From Scrofimicrobium canadense (lineage in GTDB: Bacteria; Actinomycetota; Actinomycetes; Actinomycetales; Actinomycetaceae), in contig NZ_VULO01000012.1 of NCBI RefSeq assembly GCF_009696615.1, forward strand, positions 1-64,000: a DNA stretch of 64,000 nucleotides, read 5' to 3'. The notes below the pieces were generated by a model that ran no database searches, was not told the DNA's origin, and saw only the letters and a list, made by a program, of their open reading frames with translations. The translations under genes were made by a program, and so were the position numbers. Shown here piece by piece: positions 1 through 10,327 of the stretch (within the stretch, counting starts at the first letter, position 1; each line of letters starts with the position of its first letter).

Positions 1-2
1 GT

Positions 3-3000
3 GCCGTTCTTGTGGGTGGTCCCGGGACCGGCAAAACTCGTACCTTGCTGCGCATTTTCGAAGATGAAGCGGGGAAAAATGGCAGCGAAGCGTGGGCGTC
101 AGTACTGCTTCTTACCCCCGATCGTCGACGGGCTACGCAGTTAGAGAAACTGCTACCGGCAGATATTCTGGGGGCAGTCGCGAAGGTTGGCGGCCACCGA
201 CTGGTGCGGTCAATCAATTCGTATGCGTATCTTGTTATTTCCGAGTGGATGATTGGGCGCAAGCAACCGTTTCCTAAGCCAGCATTAGTCTCTGGTGCAG
301 AAGAAGACGTTTGGCTGGCACAGTGGTTAGCTGACAATGGGCAAGTCTGGGATGGGATCGTGCCGGACGCTGCCAAGGAAACAGAGTGGTTTCGCACAGA
401 AATCCGTGAACTGATGTCTCGCGTGGGGGAGGCAGGTCTCAACGCGGAAGATTTAGATTCCCTGGGGCGATGGGCTGGGATACCCGCGTGGCAAGCAGCG
501 GCTCGTATGTATGAATCATTCGCAGGAAAGGACCCATTTTCGGTTCAGACCCCACACATTGATGCGGCGCGCGTTCAAATCATTGCTGCCCGTGTATTAC
601 AGGAATGGCAACAGAAAGCCGAGGCTGAGAGCGTGCTGGGCATTCTGCCTATTCCAACAACCGTGCTGGTAGACGACCTGCAAGATTGCACGGTGGCGAC
701 TGCTGTTTTGTTGCAGGCTATGGCTCGCCTGGGAACTCGCGTTGTCGCCACAGCCTCACCGTTGAGCGCAACCGCTAGCTATCGTGGGGGACGTGCTGAC
801 CTAGGGAAAGAGGTTGCTAGTCTCTGCGGTATTCCTATGCGTAATCTAACTCGCTATCACCGCTACCGCAGCGACCGGGCATATTCGGTGAGTCAGGCCA
901 TGGCACATGCGTTAGATCCTCGCACGCCGCCTCCGGCATCGGATCCACAGCGTGTGGGTGTTTTTTCATCCGAAGGACGTCTGTTGCTGGCGATTTCCAA
1001 TGAGATCCGGCGTCGTCATTTTTTGGACGAGGTGCCTTGGCATCGTAATGCCATCATCGTGCGCCATTCAGGACAGATTGAGACTATTCGTAGAGCTCTG
1101 GTGCGGCACGGCGTTCCGGTAGCTGCGGCTGAGAGGCCAATCAAACTCTCGCAAATACCGGTATGTGCGGCGATACTGAGAGTCCTCTACGTTGATGAGG
1201 ATGATAGCGCGGCTAATGCCCTAGAGCTTCTTACATCACCCTTGGTGGGTGCGGATACGCTGCGTCTCTACGCTTTTATTCGCAGCGCAGCAGCCATCGA
1301 TGAGTCGTGGGGGACACTTGAATACTGGCTGACACAAAGCCACATCCCCGATGAACTTACAGAAGAACATCCCGTTGCGGCCTCATGGCTTCGCAGCGCG
1401 GCAGCAATCGTCGCCGCGGGGAAGGCGGCAGCTACCATGTCTGCCTCAGATGGTCTGTGGGCGGTATGGGAAGCCACCGGTAAAGCTGAAGCGTGGAGAG
1501 AAACGGCGCTCTCCGGCGCTGACAGTGGACGTGAGGCTGATCTTCGCCTGGATGCAGTCGTTGCACTATTTCGCTCGGCAGATTTGTGGATGCAAGAAGA
1601 AATGGCAGCAGGACGCGCTTCTGACGCCCAAACCTTTGCCAAGGAGCTACTGGGGCAAGTAGTTGAACGCGACTCACTTGCCGTTCGGGGGATGCGGGCG
1701 CCTGGAGTGGAAGTTCTCACCGTCGCTCAGGCAGCCGGACGTGAGTGGGACTTTGTTTACATAGTTGGCTTGCAGGATGGATTATGGCCCGCATCAGGCA
1801 CTAGTGGCATTCTGATGCAGATGCCAAAGCTCCGCACTCTTCTCGATGAAGCGCGCAATGTAGGGGTAGGTGCAATCGACCCGCAACTCGTGGCTGCTGA
1901 TACGCAGTATGCAACAGAACGCCGGGAACAGACCCGCTCAGAAGCGATGCTTCTGGTAAGTGCTGCGTCCCGGGCGCGTCTCGAAACAAAGATCATGACG
2001 GTTGTTGACTCGGAACAGGCGCTCTCATCATTTGTGATGCTCCTGAAACGAAAAGGCGTGCTTACCTGGGATGAGGTCGGTGACAACAATCCAGTCCCGC
2101 ATGATCCAAAGATTCCTTTTGACCTCGAATCGTTTGTTGCCCTCTTGCGGCAGCGAACGATGGGCGGACAATACGATGCGGATCAACAAGTAGAGGCTGC
2201 GCGTGCATTAGCGTATCTAGCCGATTCTGGTGTGCAATCGGCAGATCCCGTGACTTGGATTGGGGCGGGGGAACTTAGCTCCAGGGAGCCTGTCGGGCAG
2301 GGAAAGCCGATAGGGCTGAGCCCGTCCAAGCTAGAGACTGCGTCACAGTGTCTCTTGAACTGGTTTTTCCAATCGATTCAAGCGAGGCGGCAGCAAGGAG
2401 TATTTGCCCCTGCCGAAGTTGATAGTGCGCAACTCGGTACCTTGATACACCGCGTGGCAGAAGAAGCTCCACACGGAACACCCGAACAGCTCAGAAGCCT
2501 GCTAGACCAGTACTGGGAATCTGACGGAACATGGCTGGATAAGGTGCAGCACGAAAAAGCATTGCACATGGTCTCTCTCTTGGGGGATTATTTCCAGCGG
2601 CCAGTTACCCGCGTTGAAGTCGAAAAAGAGTTCCGCCTAGAAGTAGGAGACGCCACTATTTACGGTCGTGTCGATAGGCTGGAGCACCTTGAGGACGGCC
2701 GCATGCAGGTTGTAGATATCAAGACGGGGAAGACGAAACCTCGCCCAGCTGATGTGGAAGAGAATCTGCAGCTTGCGGCCTACCAACTAGCAATGACCGA
2801 CGCAGAGAATAGTGCTGGGGCCGTTTACCTCAGTGTTGGCGCGCCGGGAAGGGGACAGAATCCAGAGTTTCGACAGCCTACTTTGGATGTACAGCAGCGC
2901 GAAGAATTGCAGAACACATTAGCTGATCTTTCAGCAAATATGCGTGGACCTGACTATCGGCCAACTGTGTGCGATGCTTGCCGCTATTGTGATTTTCGTG

Positions 3001-3029
3001 ACGTGTGCCCAGCAAGGAAAGATTCATGA
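3..3029 (+). CDS. adnA: AdnA-like helicase-nuclease subunit (5' end outside window)
   Basis: UvrD/Rep-type motor plus C-terminal RecB-like nuclease, expected to partner AdnB in the actinobacterial complex that resects DNA double-strand breaks for recombination. The frame is open to the window edge, so the true start lies upstream; the GTG at base 12 is internal, just before the Walker A motif GGPGTGKT. The motor looks degenerate: the Walker B region reads VDDLQD instead of DEFQD. The C-terminus carries the nuclease core GRVDR, then VDIKTGK and QLAAYQ. An iron-sulfur cysteine set is visible: one Cys in ETASQC (about bases 2335-2350) and CxxCxxCxxxxxC at the extreme C-terminus. The stop overlaps the start of adnB (ATGA), so the two are translationally coupled. 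AdnA rather than AdnB is chosen from gene order and the weak motor motifs. Confidence 0.85.
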   Translation, partial: AVLVGGPGTGKTRTLLRIFEDEAGKNGSEAWASVLLLTPDRRRATQLEKLLPADILGAVAKVGGHRLVRSINSYAYLVISEWMIGRKQPFPKPALVSGAEEDVWLAQWLADNGQVWDGIVPDAAKETEWFRTEIRELMSRVGEAGLNAEDLDSLGRWAGIPAWQAAARMYESFAGKDPFSVQTPHIDAARVQIIAARVLQEWQQKAEAESVLGILPIPTTVLVDDLQDCTVATAVLLQAMARLGTRVVATASPLSATASYRGGRADLGKEVASLCGIPMRNLTRYHRYRSDRAYSVSQAMAHALDPRTPPPASDPQRVGVFSSEGRLLLAISNEIRRRHFLDEVPWHRNAIIVRHSGQIETIRRALVRHGVPVAAAERPIKLSQIPVCAAILRVLYVDEDDSAANALELLTSPLVGADTLRLYAFIRSAAAIDESWGTLEYWLTQSHIPDELTEEHPVAASWLRSAAAIVAAGKAAATMSASDGLWAVWEATGKAEAWRETALSGADSGREADLRLDAVVALFRSADLWMQEEMAAGRASDAQTFAKELLGQVVERDSLAVRGMRAPGVEVLTVAQAAGREWDFVYIVGLQDGLWPASGTSGILMQMPKLRTLLDEARNVGVGAIDPQLVAADTQYATERREQTRSEAMLLVSAASRARLETKIMTVVDSEQALSSFVMLLKRKGVLTWDEVGDNNPVPHDPKIPFDLESFVALLRQRTMGGQYDADQQVEAARALAYLADSGVQSADPVTWIGAGELSSREPVGQGKPIGLSPSKLETASQCLLNWFFQSIQARRQQGVFAPAEVDSAQLGTLIHRVAEEAPHGTPEQLRSLLDQYWESDGTWLDKVQHEKALHMVSLLGDYFQRPVTRVEVEKEFRLEVGDATIYGRVDRLEHLEDGRMQVVDIKTGKTKPRPADVEENLQLAAYQLAMTDAENSAGAVYLSVGAPGRGQNPEFRQPTLDVQQREELQNTLADLSANMRGPDYRPTVCDACRYCDFRDVCPARKDS

Positions 3030-6000
3030 CTGACTCTGGCAAAGACATCAAGGAACTGTTGAAACTGAAGTTCGTCCCCACAAAGGAACAACAGCAGATT
3101 ATTGAGTTTCCTCTAGTTGCTCAGGGAGTACCGCAGCCATTGCTGGTGGTTGCTGGTGCAGGATCAGGTAAGACAGCAACAATGTCCACCAGGGCGGCTT
3201 ATGCTGTTGCTACGCGGCAAGTGGATGCCGGGCAGATCCTAGGTCTCACCTTTACGCGGAAGGCTGCGGCTGAACTGAGAGAAAAACTTGTTGAGGCAAT
3301 ACCGAAGCAGAGCAGTGACGAACTGGACTTTGGTCAACTACCAGTCTCCACTACGTACAATGCTTTTGCCCTCGGTGTTGTCCAAGAATTTGGATCACTC
3401 ATCGGTTTGCCAACAAACCTTGTTCATATGGATAGTGCCGCCTCATGGCAACTCATGAATGACATCGTCCAAGGGTGGACTGAGCCACTGCCAGAACGAT
3501 CCATGAATACTCTGACTGAGGATGCATTGCGTTTACGTGAAGACATCGCAAACCAAGGAATGGATGTGGCGACGGCTCGTCGACGGCTAGAACAGATGAA
3601 CTCACGGTTCGACCTGGCAATTGCCGATCATCCACGCGGTCCGAAATTGTGGATATCCGGCCAGAATGTGAATAATGGGCGTCTGCTACTTCTAGGACTG
3701 ATCGAAGAATTCGATCGGAGAAAAGCGGAAACTGGTCGCACAGATTTTGCTGACCAGGTGCTGATGGCGACGCGCATTGTGAAAGAATCTCCCCATGTTG
3801 TCGCTACCCTGCGAGAGCGTCACCGCGCAGTATTCCTGGACGAGTTTCAGGATACGTCAGTGGCGCAAATGGAATTCTTAGCTCAGTTGTTTCACGACCA
3901 CCCTGTCACAGCAGTTGGTGACCCTAACCAGGCCATCTACGGGTGGCGCGGGGCGTCGGCAGGTGCTCTCGATGATTTCCATCTGCGCTTTTCGCGGCAC
4001 GCGGACACCGAGAGATCAACCCTGTGCCTATCCACATCGTGGCGTAACGCCCAGAGGATTTTGGAAGTTGCCAATAGCGTGGCAGCCCCCCTTCGGGTCA
4101 TTGCAAAAAAGCGAAAAAGGATAGAGTCACCGAAGCTTGAGTCCATGGAGGAAGCACTCCTTGGGGAGGTTTCGGTAGATTATGAACTATCTGAAAATGA
4201 GCAAATAACGCGTATTGCTGACTTCGTAGAACACGCGCGCAGTGAACTGGAAGGCAAGAACGGCTCTCTCGCGTCAGTGGCGGTGCTGTGCAGAAGACGT
4301 TCTCTCATCCCTCTCGTTTTGCAGGCGGTGAGAGACAGAGGAATACCCGCTGAAACCGTTGGCGCCGACGGACTGCTTTTTCACCCCGCGGTCGCTGATC
4401 TTCGGGCCTACCTGCGTGCCTCGACAGACATTGGGGACTCACCAGCCTTGTTGCGTCTCCTCATAAAATTGCGTTTGGGAACTGACGACTTATGGAAACT
4501 TGGAAGACTAGCCTCCCGGTGCGCGCGGGGTAAAACGGGAGAACGAAGTCCGGCGCTATTGTCGGAAGCAGTCGATAGAGTCGAAGAAGCTGATCTCAGT
4601 GAGGCAGGCACATTCCGCGTGCGACGCTTAGCTGCTCAACTACAGGAACTGCGCGGGGCTGCAGGCTGGAGTATTGTCGACCAGATTGCGCGGGCCAGAA
4701 TCATATCGGGGCTGGAACGGGACGCGGTCGTTACGGGTGAACACCAGCAAGTGGCAGAAGTACTCGATACCTTGACGAACTTTGCCGCCTCCTATCAGGA
4801 TTCTAACCCCCACCCGACCATGCAAGGTTTTCTCTCGTGGCTTGAAGCAGCAGAGGCGAGAGAAGGCGGGTTATCTCTTCCTCACGTGCAGCCGGACCCA
4901 AACGCAGTGCAGGTGATGACGGTACATGCTTCCAAAGGCCTAGAGTGGGACGCGGTAGCGGTCGCTGATCTTGAACTCACCGCCTTCCCCAGCTATCGCA
5001 GTCCCAAGAGTGCAAAGAAAGTGGAAGACGAATGGGTTTCACCCTTACCTGAAAGTGGAATCCCTGGGCAAAAGGGATGGTGGGAAGACTATCGGTCGCT
5101 CCCATACCCAATTCGGGGTGACGCTGAGGTCTTGCCGCATGAGGACATATGGTCTGCAGAACTTAAAGCAACGGCGGCGGGGGAGCTTTTGCGACAGGAC
5201 ATTGGCGCCTATCTCCTGGCAGAAGAGAGACGCTTAGCATATGTTGCTTTCACTCGTGCACGCATGAGGCTCGGGCTCTTCGGCTCATGGCTTGGCTCGG
5301 GTGCAACCCCGCGCTACCCCTCAATGTTTCTTATGGAAGCCAGCAAGGTCACTGGGGTTGTCACGTATATCCATCCCAGCCCGCAAGAGGAAGAACTCAT
5401 CAAAGAGCAGCGCGCTCTCAACGAGTATTCCTTTCCAGAACCTCCCGATAACGTCACGAAGGCCCTTCAGTCTTCGGCCTGGCTTGTGCGCGAAGAAAGA
5501 AAGGCCCCAGCATCGACTCGTTCTGCTGCCTTAGCTCAGCTTGGTTCAGAGCTTAGTAAAGATATCGAAGCACTTTTGTCTGAGCGTACTCAGATTGAGC
5601 GTTATCGGTCATTAGACTTAGAAAGGCGGTCGGCAACCGATGTCTTAGCGGCAGTTGCCGACAGCGATTGGACCTTCAGTGCCACGCAGTTGCCCAGACT
5701 CGTGGGCAATGAAGGCCTGTGGATGGAACTGCGGCGGCCCCTTCCCCAGAAACCTGGGCATGGTGCGGTCATCGGCACGGCTTTCCACCAATGGGTCGAA
5801 ACTACACTGAGACGGGCGGCAGCGGATGACCTAGAAGCTGAAGACTATCCGCAGCTAGGACTATCGGAAAAAGACCATGTAATACTGAAGCGCCTCCAAC
5901 AGAATTTTGCTTCACTGGCATGGATTCATGATGCGTCGGCAATCGCCCTTGAAGTGCCATTCTCTTTTGCTCACCAAGGAGTTTTACTGAGAGGGCGCAT

Positions 6001-6319
6001 TGATGCGGTGCTGGAAGTTCCTGGTCAGAGTGAACAATGGTTGATTGATTGGAAAACCGGTAGAGCACCTAGCGACCATGGCAACGACTCACGTTTGGTT
6101 GATTATCTGATCCAGCTGGGAACCTATGTTTTGGCGTGGAAAGATAACACGACTGCGCCGTTGCGAGCGCAGTTAGTCTTTTTAGGGGATTCGGTGCCAC
6201 AGGTGGTGACTCTGGAAGAGCTGGAGGACGCATACCTGCATCGTTACGGGAAACCGTGGGATTTGTTGGATGCGCTTAGCGCCTTTAGTGATCGTCTTCG
6301 TCAGGTTCCTGGTGCGTAG
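3026..6319 (+). CDS. adnB: AdnB-like ATP-dependent helicase-nuclease subunit
   Basis: Lead-motor subunit of the AdnAB break-resection complex, 1097 aa. Superfamily 1 motifs are intact: Walker A GAGSGKT near residue 50, FLDEFQDTS, GDPNQAIYGWRGAS, MTVHASKGLEWD and AYVAFTRAR. A RecB-family nuclease domain closes the protein with GRIDAVLE and LIDWKTGR near residue 1005. I chose the ATG at 3026 because it gives a 4-base ATGA overlap with adnA and has an AAGGAAA ribosome-binding site about 7 bases upstream; a GTG at 3005 is possible. The 3' end overlaps the convergent phosphotransferase-like gene by 35 bp. Confidence 0.92.
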   Translation: MTDSGKDIKELLKLKFVPTKEQQQIIEFPLVAQGVPQPLLVVAGAGSGKTATMSTRAAYAVATRQVDAGQILGLTFTRKAAAELREKLVEAIPKQSSDELDFGQLPVSTTYNAFALGVVQEFGSLIGLPTNLVHMDSAASWQLMNDIVQGWTEPLPERSMNTLTEDALRLREDIANQGMDVATARRRLEQMNSRFDLAIADHPRGPKLWISGQNVNNGRLLLLGLIEEFDRRKAETGRTDFADQVLMATRIVKESPHVVATLRERHRAVFLDEFQDTSVAQMEFLAQLFHDHPVTAVGDPNQAIYGWRGASAGALDDFHLRFSRHADTERSTLCLSTSWRNAQRILEVANSVAAPLRVIAKKRKRIESPKLESMEEALLGEVSVDYELSENEQITRIADFVEHARSELEGKNGSLASVAVLCRRRSLIPLVLQAVRDRGIPAETVGADGLLFHPAVADLRAYLRASTDIGDSPALLRLLIKLRLGTDDLWKLGRLASRCARGKTGERSPALLSEAVDRVEEADLSEAGTFRVRRLAAQLQELRGAAGWSIVDQIARARIISGLERDAVVTGEHQQVAEVLDTLTNFAASYQDSNPHPTMQGFLSWLEAAEAREGGLSLPHVQPDPNAVQVMTVHASKGLEWDAVAVADLELTAFPSYRSPKSAKKVEDEWVSPLPESGIPGQKGWWEDYRSLPYPIRGDAEVLPHEDIWSAELKATAAGELLRQDIGAYLLAEERRLAYVAFTRARMRLGLFGSWLGSGATPRYPSMFLMEASKVTGVVTYIHPSPQEEELIKEQRALNEYSFPEPPDNVTKALQSSAWLVREERKAPASTRSAALAQLGSELSKDIEALLSERTQIERYRSLDLERRSATDVLAAVADSDWTFSATQLPRLVGNEGLWMELRRPLPQKPGHGAVIGTAFHQWVETTLRRAAADDLEAEDYPQLGLSEKDHVILKRLQQNFASLAWIHDASAIALEVPFSFAHQGVLLRGRIDAVLEVPGQSEQWLIDWKTGRAPSDHGNDSRLVDYLIQLGTYVLAWKDNTTAPLRAQLVFLGDSVPQVVTLEELEDAYLHRYGKPWDLLDALSAFSDRLRQVPGA

Positions 6320-7487
6320 CCAGGATGTCGTCAATAACATCAGAAAGATCTTCGGTGAGAAGGCTGCCGGCTTCTTCAGGGGGATAGGGTGTTGCTGCCA
6401 GTTGATCTTCCAAATCGACAACGGCTAGCTCGTCAATATCTACTTCAGGATCCGAGTGCATCGACAGTAGAGGATCTTCTGCCGCTGTGAAATGAATGGG
6501 AGCGACAGGCTCAGTGCGAGGGGTCAGCAGAGTATCGCCGACGCTTTCTTCCAACTCAGCGAGCATCGCTTTTGCATCTTCAACTACTTGAGAGTCCCCA
6601 GTGTCAATGCCAAAACCAAGCCACCGAGCCAAAGCAAGTTCAGAGTACAACTGGGCGCGGGTCATCAGATGCAGGTCAGCGGCATTGCGCCATGACGAAT
6701 ATGCCGATTGAAACCGAGAGATGAAACTATCATCTGAAAGAGGAAGCACCCAGGATAAATCTGTGGCGGGGTCGCCAATGCACATATCCCAAAAATCGGT
6801 GATTGCTAGTACTGCCCCGTCTTGCTGCCATACAGACCGCGGTGAAAGCGCGGAATGGATGGGCGCTGGCGAAAAGGTCCAGAGTTCTTCGTGGTCCGCG
6901 GCTGCCAACCAGCGGCGTCTCAACGACGCAGGAATATAGCGTCCCCCAGATTTGACTAGGATCCGCACGGAGTCTCGCAGTTCGCTGATGCTGTGAACTT
7001 CAACGCCACATTGGGCGATGCGGACGGAGGGAAGATTATGGACGGCAGCTAGCGCCCGTCCAAGAGAAGCAGCGTAGAGTCCATCAGTCAATATTTCAGA
7101 GTCGTTTCCTGGATTGCCGCCTGGGTCGCGAAATACAGCTACTATGCCCGAGTCGGTCCCAGCTATTCCCTCAGGTTGAAAAATCCTGAAAGGTAGTTCT
7201 TCGGAGGCACTGCATCGAGTCAAATATCCCAGGAGCGTTAGAACATTATCGAGTTGTTCGTGAGTAAAGTCTCGTGATGGAGCTACTGCCAACCAACTGT
7301 TGCCTTGGGCGTCGGAAAAACCCGTCATTGAGCCAGCTTCGTCACTCACTTGGGGCGCGCGAAGCTCAGTAATGCGCAAGGTGGGAACGGCAGCACTTGC
7401 AAATGCTGCCAATTCGAATGGGTGAGTTGGAGTTGGCACATAACCAAAATACCGGTAGGGGACGGCATTCCAAACCAGGCGCGCCAT
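6285..7487 (-). CDS. Phosphotransferase (APH-fold) family protein, probable pseudokinase
   Basis: About 400 aa resembling the aminoglycoside/macrolide phosphotransferase and maltokinase-like fold. The C-lobe shows ITDFWDMCIGDPATDLSW, matching the Asp-containing Mg-binding loop and GDPxxDL helix of the family. The Brenner motif, normally HGDLHPGN, reads HSALSPRS here, so the catalytic Asp is Ala and the metal-binding Asn is Ser; catalysis is doubtful. The C-terminal 70 residues are acidic (ending EPDEDDH). The start is uncertain: the ATG at 7487 avoids overlap with divergent prfB, while an upstream codon at 7565 would overlap it. Substrate unknown; a regulatory or scaffold role is speculation. 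Confidence 0.7.
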   Translation of the reverse strand: MARLVWNAVPYRYFGYVPTPTHPFELAAFASAAVPTLRITELRAPQVSDEAGSMTGFSDAQGNSWLAVAPSRDFTHEQLDNVLTLLGYLTRCSASEELPFRIFQPEGIAGTDSGIVAVFRDPGGNPGNDSEILTDGLYAASLGRALAAVHNLPSVRIAQCGVEVHSISELRDSVRILVKSGGRYIPASLRRRWLAAADHEELWTFSPAPIHSALSPRSVWQQDGAVLAITDFWDMCIGDPATDLSWVLPLSDDSFISRFQSAYSSWRNAADLHLMTRAQLYSELALARWLGFGIDTGDSQVVEDAKAMLAELEESVGDTLLTPRTEPVAPIHFTAAEDPLLSMHSDPEVDIDELAVVDLEDQLAATPYPPEEAGSLLTEDLSDVIDDILATHQEPDEDDH

Positions 7488-7522
7488 AATCTGATCATCG
7501 CACCACGCGATATGGTTAGTAG

Positions 7523-8647
7523 GTGAGTATTGAGTTCGATCAAGAGATAGCAGCGCTTCGTGCAACCATGGAGAACGTTCTGGCTGTACAGCAACCTGAA
7601 AGAATGAAAGAGCGTATTGCTGTTTTATCCAACGATGCGTCCGCCCCGAATTTGTGGGACGACCCAGATGCGGCGCAGAAAGTTACTTCGGAGCTTTCTC
7701 ACCTGCAATCGGAGCTTGAGCGTCTCAACACGATGGTTGGCCGCATTGATGACCTTGAGGCGCTAGTATCCATGGCCGAAGAATCTGACGATGAAGATGA
7801 GCGTGCCGAAATACTAGGTGAAGCTGAGTTAGATATTGCCAACATCAAAGATGACCTTGCCGCTTTAGAAATACGTACTTTGCTTGACGGAGAATACGAT
7901 GAGCGACACGCAGTCGTCACAATCCGATCGGGCGCTGGCGGTGTCGACGCTGCAGACTTTGCACAAATGCTGATGCGGATGTACCTTCGGTGGGCGGAAA
8001 GACGTGGATATCCCACGAAAGTATTGGACACCTCGTACGCCGAAGAAGCAGGAATCAAGTCGGCAACTTTCGAAGTCGCGGCCCCCTATGCGTATGGAAC
8101 TCTCTCGGTGGAATCTGGCACGCATCGCCTGGTTCGCATTTCGCCCTTCGACAACCAGGGGCGCCGCCAAACCGGGTTCGCGGCTGTCGAAGTAATTCCT
8201 TTGATTGAGACTACTGACCATATTGAGATTCCAGAATCTGAACTGAAAGTCGACGTATTCCGCAGTTCGGGTCCCGGGGGGCAGTCAGTGAACACTACCG
8301 ACTCCGCCGTTCGTATGACTCACATTCCCACGGGGATTGTGGTGTCGATGCAGGATGAAAAATCGCAGATTCAGAACCGAGCTGCGGCTTTGCGGGTGTT
8401 GCAATCGCGGCTTCTGGTGAGGCGCCACGAAGAAGAGAAGGCCCGCCAAGATGAGCTCAAGGGTGACGTAAAAGCTTCCTGGGGGGATCAGATGCGATCC
8501 TATGTTCTTCACCCGTATCAAATGGTGAAGGATGTGCGAACAGGTTTTGAGTCTGGGAACACCCAAAATGTCTTTGACGGTGACATTGACGGCTTTATCA
8601 ATGCTGGCATTCGGTGGCGGAAGAACCAAGGGGAAGCCGCCAATTAG
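7523..8647 (+). CDS. prfB: Peptide chain release factor 2
   Basis: Class I release factor recognising UGA and UAA stop codons, 374 aa. The peptidyl-hydrolysis motif GGQ sits in [14 protein letters not shown] and the stop-codon tripeptide SPF in [11 protein letters not shown]. The GTG start gives a canonical actinobacterial N-terminus ([17 protein letters not shown]). There is no in-frame UGA near codon 25, so the autoregulatory +1 frameshift of Escherichia coli RF2 is absent. It opens the conserved prfB-ftsE-ftsX-smpB order. Confidence 0.97.
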   Translation: MSIEFDQEIAALRATMENVLAVQQPERMKERIAVLSNDASAPNLWDDPDAAQKVTSELSHLQSELERLNTMVGRIDDLEALVSMAEESDDEDERAEILGEAELDIANIKDDLAALEIRTLLDGEYDERHAVVTIRSGAGGVDAADFAQMLMRMYLRWAERRGYPTKVLDTSYAEEAGIKSATFEVAAPYAYGTLSVESGTHRLVRISPFDNQGRRQTGFAAVEVIPLIETTDHIEIPESELKVDVFRSSGPGGQSVNTTDSAVRMTHIPTGIVVSMQDEKSQIQNRAAALRVLQSRLLVRRHEEEKARQDELKGDVKASWGDQMRSYVLHPYQMVKDVRTGFESGNTQNVFDGDIDGFINAGIRWRKNQGEAAN

Positions 8648-8720
8648 CGTGTCGTATCCACGCGCGTGCGCGTAGCCCCCCTAGTCTGAGTTTGATTGAC
8701 CCCAAGCTCAAGAGTAGGAA

Positions 8721-9410
8721 ATGATCCGATTCGACCGTGTGACTAAGGTGTATGGCAAGGGCGCGCGCCCTGCGCTAGATAATGTTTCCCTAGAAGTGCA
8801 AAGAGAAGAATTTGTGTTTCTTGTTGGCAAATCAGGATCTGGCAAATCTACTTTCCTGCAGCTAGTTCTACGTGAACAGCGCGCTACAGGCGGGGAAGTG
8901 TGGGTTTTGGGGCGGGACGTCAGCAAGTTGGGGCAGTGGCGTGTGCCGAAGCTGCGTAGGCAAATTGGAACGGTTTTCCAAGATTTCCGGCTGCTTCCCT
9001 CGAAGACTGTCTACGAGAATGTTGCTCTAGCAATGCAGGTGATCGGCAAGTCGAAGAACCAGATTCGCACAGCTGTTCCCGATGTCTTGGATCTTGTTGG
9101 ATTAGCAGGGAAAGAAAAACGCTTTCCCTCGGAGCTCTCAGGTGGCGAGGAACAACGCGTGGCGATAGCCCGCGCTATGGTCAACCGCCCCCCGCTGTTA
9201 TTAGCAGATGAGCCAACGGGAAACCTCGACCCAGAAACTTCTCTAGGAATCATGCGACTTTTGGATCAAATTAACCGTGGTGGTACCACCGTTGTCATGG
9301 CAACCCACGATGCCCGCATCGTCGACCAGATGCGAAAGCGCGTGATCGAACTCGAAGATGGGCAGGTCGTGCGCGACCAGGACCGTGGAGTTTATGGGGG
9401 TGCCAGGTAA
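8721..9410 (+). CDS. ftsE: Cell division ATP-binding protein FtsE
   Basis: ABC ATPase of the FtsEX division complex, which couples cytoplasmic ATP hydrolysis to activation of periplasmic or wall hydrolases at the septum. 229 aa, usual length. Walker [11 protein letters not shown]-loop VFQDFRLL, signature LSGGEEQR (a Glu replaces the usual Gln of LSGGQ, common in FtsE), Walker [14 protein letters not shown]-loop MATHDA. Two bases separate its stop from ftsX. Confidence 0.96.
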   Translation: MIRFDRVTKVYGKGARPALDNVSLEVQREEFVFLVGKSGSGKSTFLQLVLREQRATGGEVWVLGRDVSKLGQWRVPKLRRQIGTVFQDFRLLPSKTVYENVALAMQVIGKSKNQIRTAVPDVLDLVGLAGKEKRFPSELSGGEEQRVAIARAMVNRPPLLLADEPTGNLDPETSLGIMRLLDQINRGGTTVVMATHDARIVDQMRKRVIELEDGQVVRDQDRGVYGGAR

Positions 9411-9412
9411 TC

Positions 9413-10327
9413 ATGCGCTTACGATTTATTCTCTCTGAAACTGGTAAGGGCCTAGCCCGCAATAAGGCCATGGCTGTCGCGGTGGTCATCGTGACTTTCG
9501 TGTCTCTTCTTTTCGTTGGTACCGCGGCGCTGGCACAAATGCAGGTTGATAAGATGAAAGACCAGTGGTATGACAAGATTGAAGTGTCAGTGTACATGTG
9601 TGCGCCACTAGACAAAGTGCTCTCATGCGATGGGCAGGAAGCCTCAGAAGAACAAATTGATCAGGTTCGTCAGCGATTGGCTTCACCTGAATTGGCTCCA
9701 TATGTTTCTGAGGTGTACGAAGAAACCAAAGAAGAAGCCTATGAGTCCTTCCAAGAAATGTATGGGGACGATCCGATCACTCAACTGACATCGGCCGACA
9801 TGCTCCAGTTCTCTTTTAGGATCAAACTGGTCAACCCTGAAGAATATGAGATTATCCGGGAAGAATTCTCAGGTACTCCAGGGGTTGCTGAAGTTAAGGA
9901 CCAGAGAGAACTCATTGAGCCTTTGTTCGAGTTGGTAGAGAAGATGAAAGTCATCTCGATTGGCCTGGCAGGCGTCATGATTGTGGCAGCGATCTTGCTG
10001 ATTACAACCACGATTCAACTCTCGGCAATGAGCCGCGAAGAAGAAACCCAAATCATGCGTCTTGTGGGTGCCTCTAACCTCTTTATTCAAGCGCCGTTCA
10101 TGATAGAAGGCGCAATTGCAGCGTTACTTGGAGCAGGGTTAGCTGTGGGAGGTCTCTTCTTGGGTGTCTACTTCCTGGTAGATGGTTGGCTATCGGATGC
10201 TCTTAGTTGGGCTCAGCTCATTGGGCCTACCGAAGTCGCATTTGTGACCCCATTCTTAGTGATAGCAGCCCTGCTTTTAGCCCTTATATCTTCGGCATTC
10301 TCTCTCGGAAAGTACACCAAGGTGTGA
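9413..10327 (+). CDS. ftsX: Cell division permease-like protein FtsX
   Basis: 304 aa. One N-terminal transmembrane helix (about residues 20-45) is followed by an extracellular loop of roughly 120 residues, then three C-terminal helices (about 170-195, 225-250, 270-300). The loop has two cysteines (CAPLDKVLSC) that could form a disulfide. The SAMSREEETQIMRLVGAS segment before the third helix is typical of FtsX. Its stop overlaps the start of the M23 peptidase, supporting joint function. Confidence 0.95.
   Translation: MRLRFILSETGKGLARNKAMAVAVVIVTFVSLLFVGTAALAQMQVDKMKDQWYDKIEVSVYMCAPLDKVLSCDGQEASEEQIDQVRQRLASPELAPYVSEVYEETKEEAYESFQEMYGDDPITQLTSADMLQFSFRIKLVNPEEYEIIREEFSGTPGVAEVKDQRELIEPLFELVEKMKVISIGLAGVMIVAAILLITTTIQLSAMSREEETQIMRLVGASNLFIQAPFMIEGAIAALLGAGLAVGGLFLGVYFLVDGWLSDALSWAQLIGPTEVAFVTPFLVIAALLLALISSAFSLGKYTKV

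Noticed and set aside
3005-3025. GTG start for adnB 21 bases upstream
   Set aside because: The ATG at 3026 has the ATGA overlap and a properly spaced ribosome-binding site.
10207-10326. N-terminal extension of the M23 peptidase inside ftsX
   Set aside because: The extension has no signal peptide features and lies wholly in the ftsX frame; the signal peptide starts at 10327/10333.
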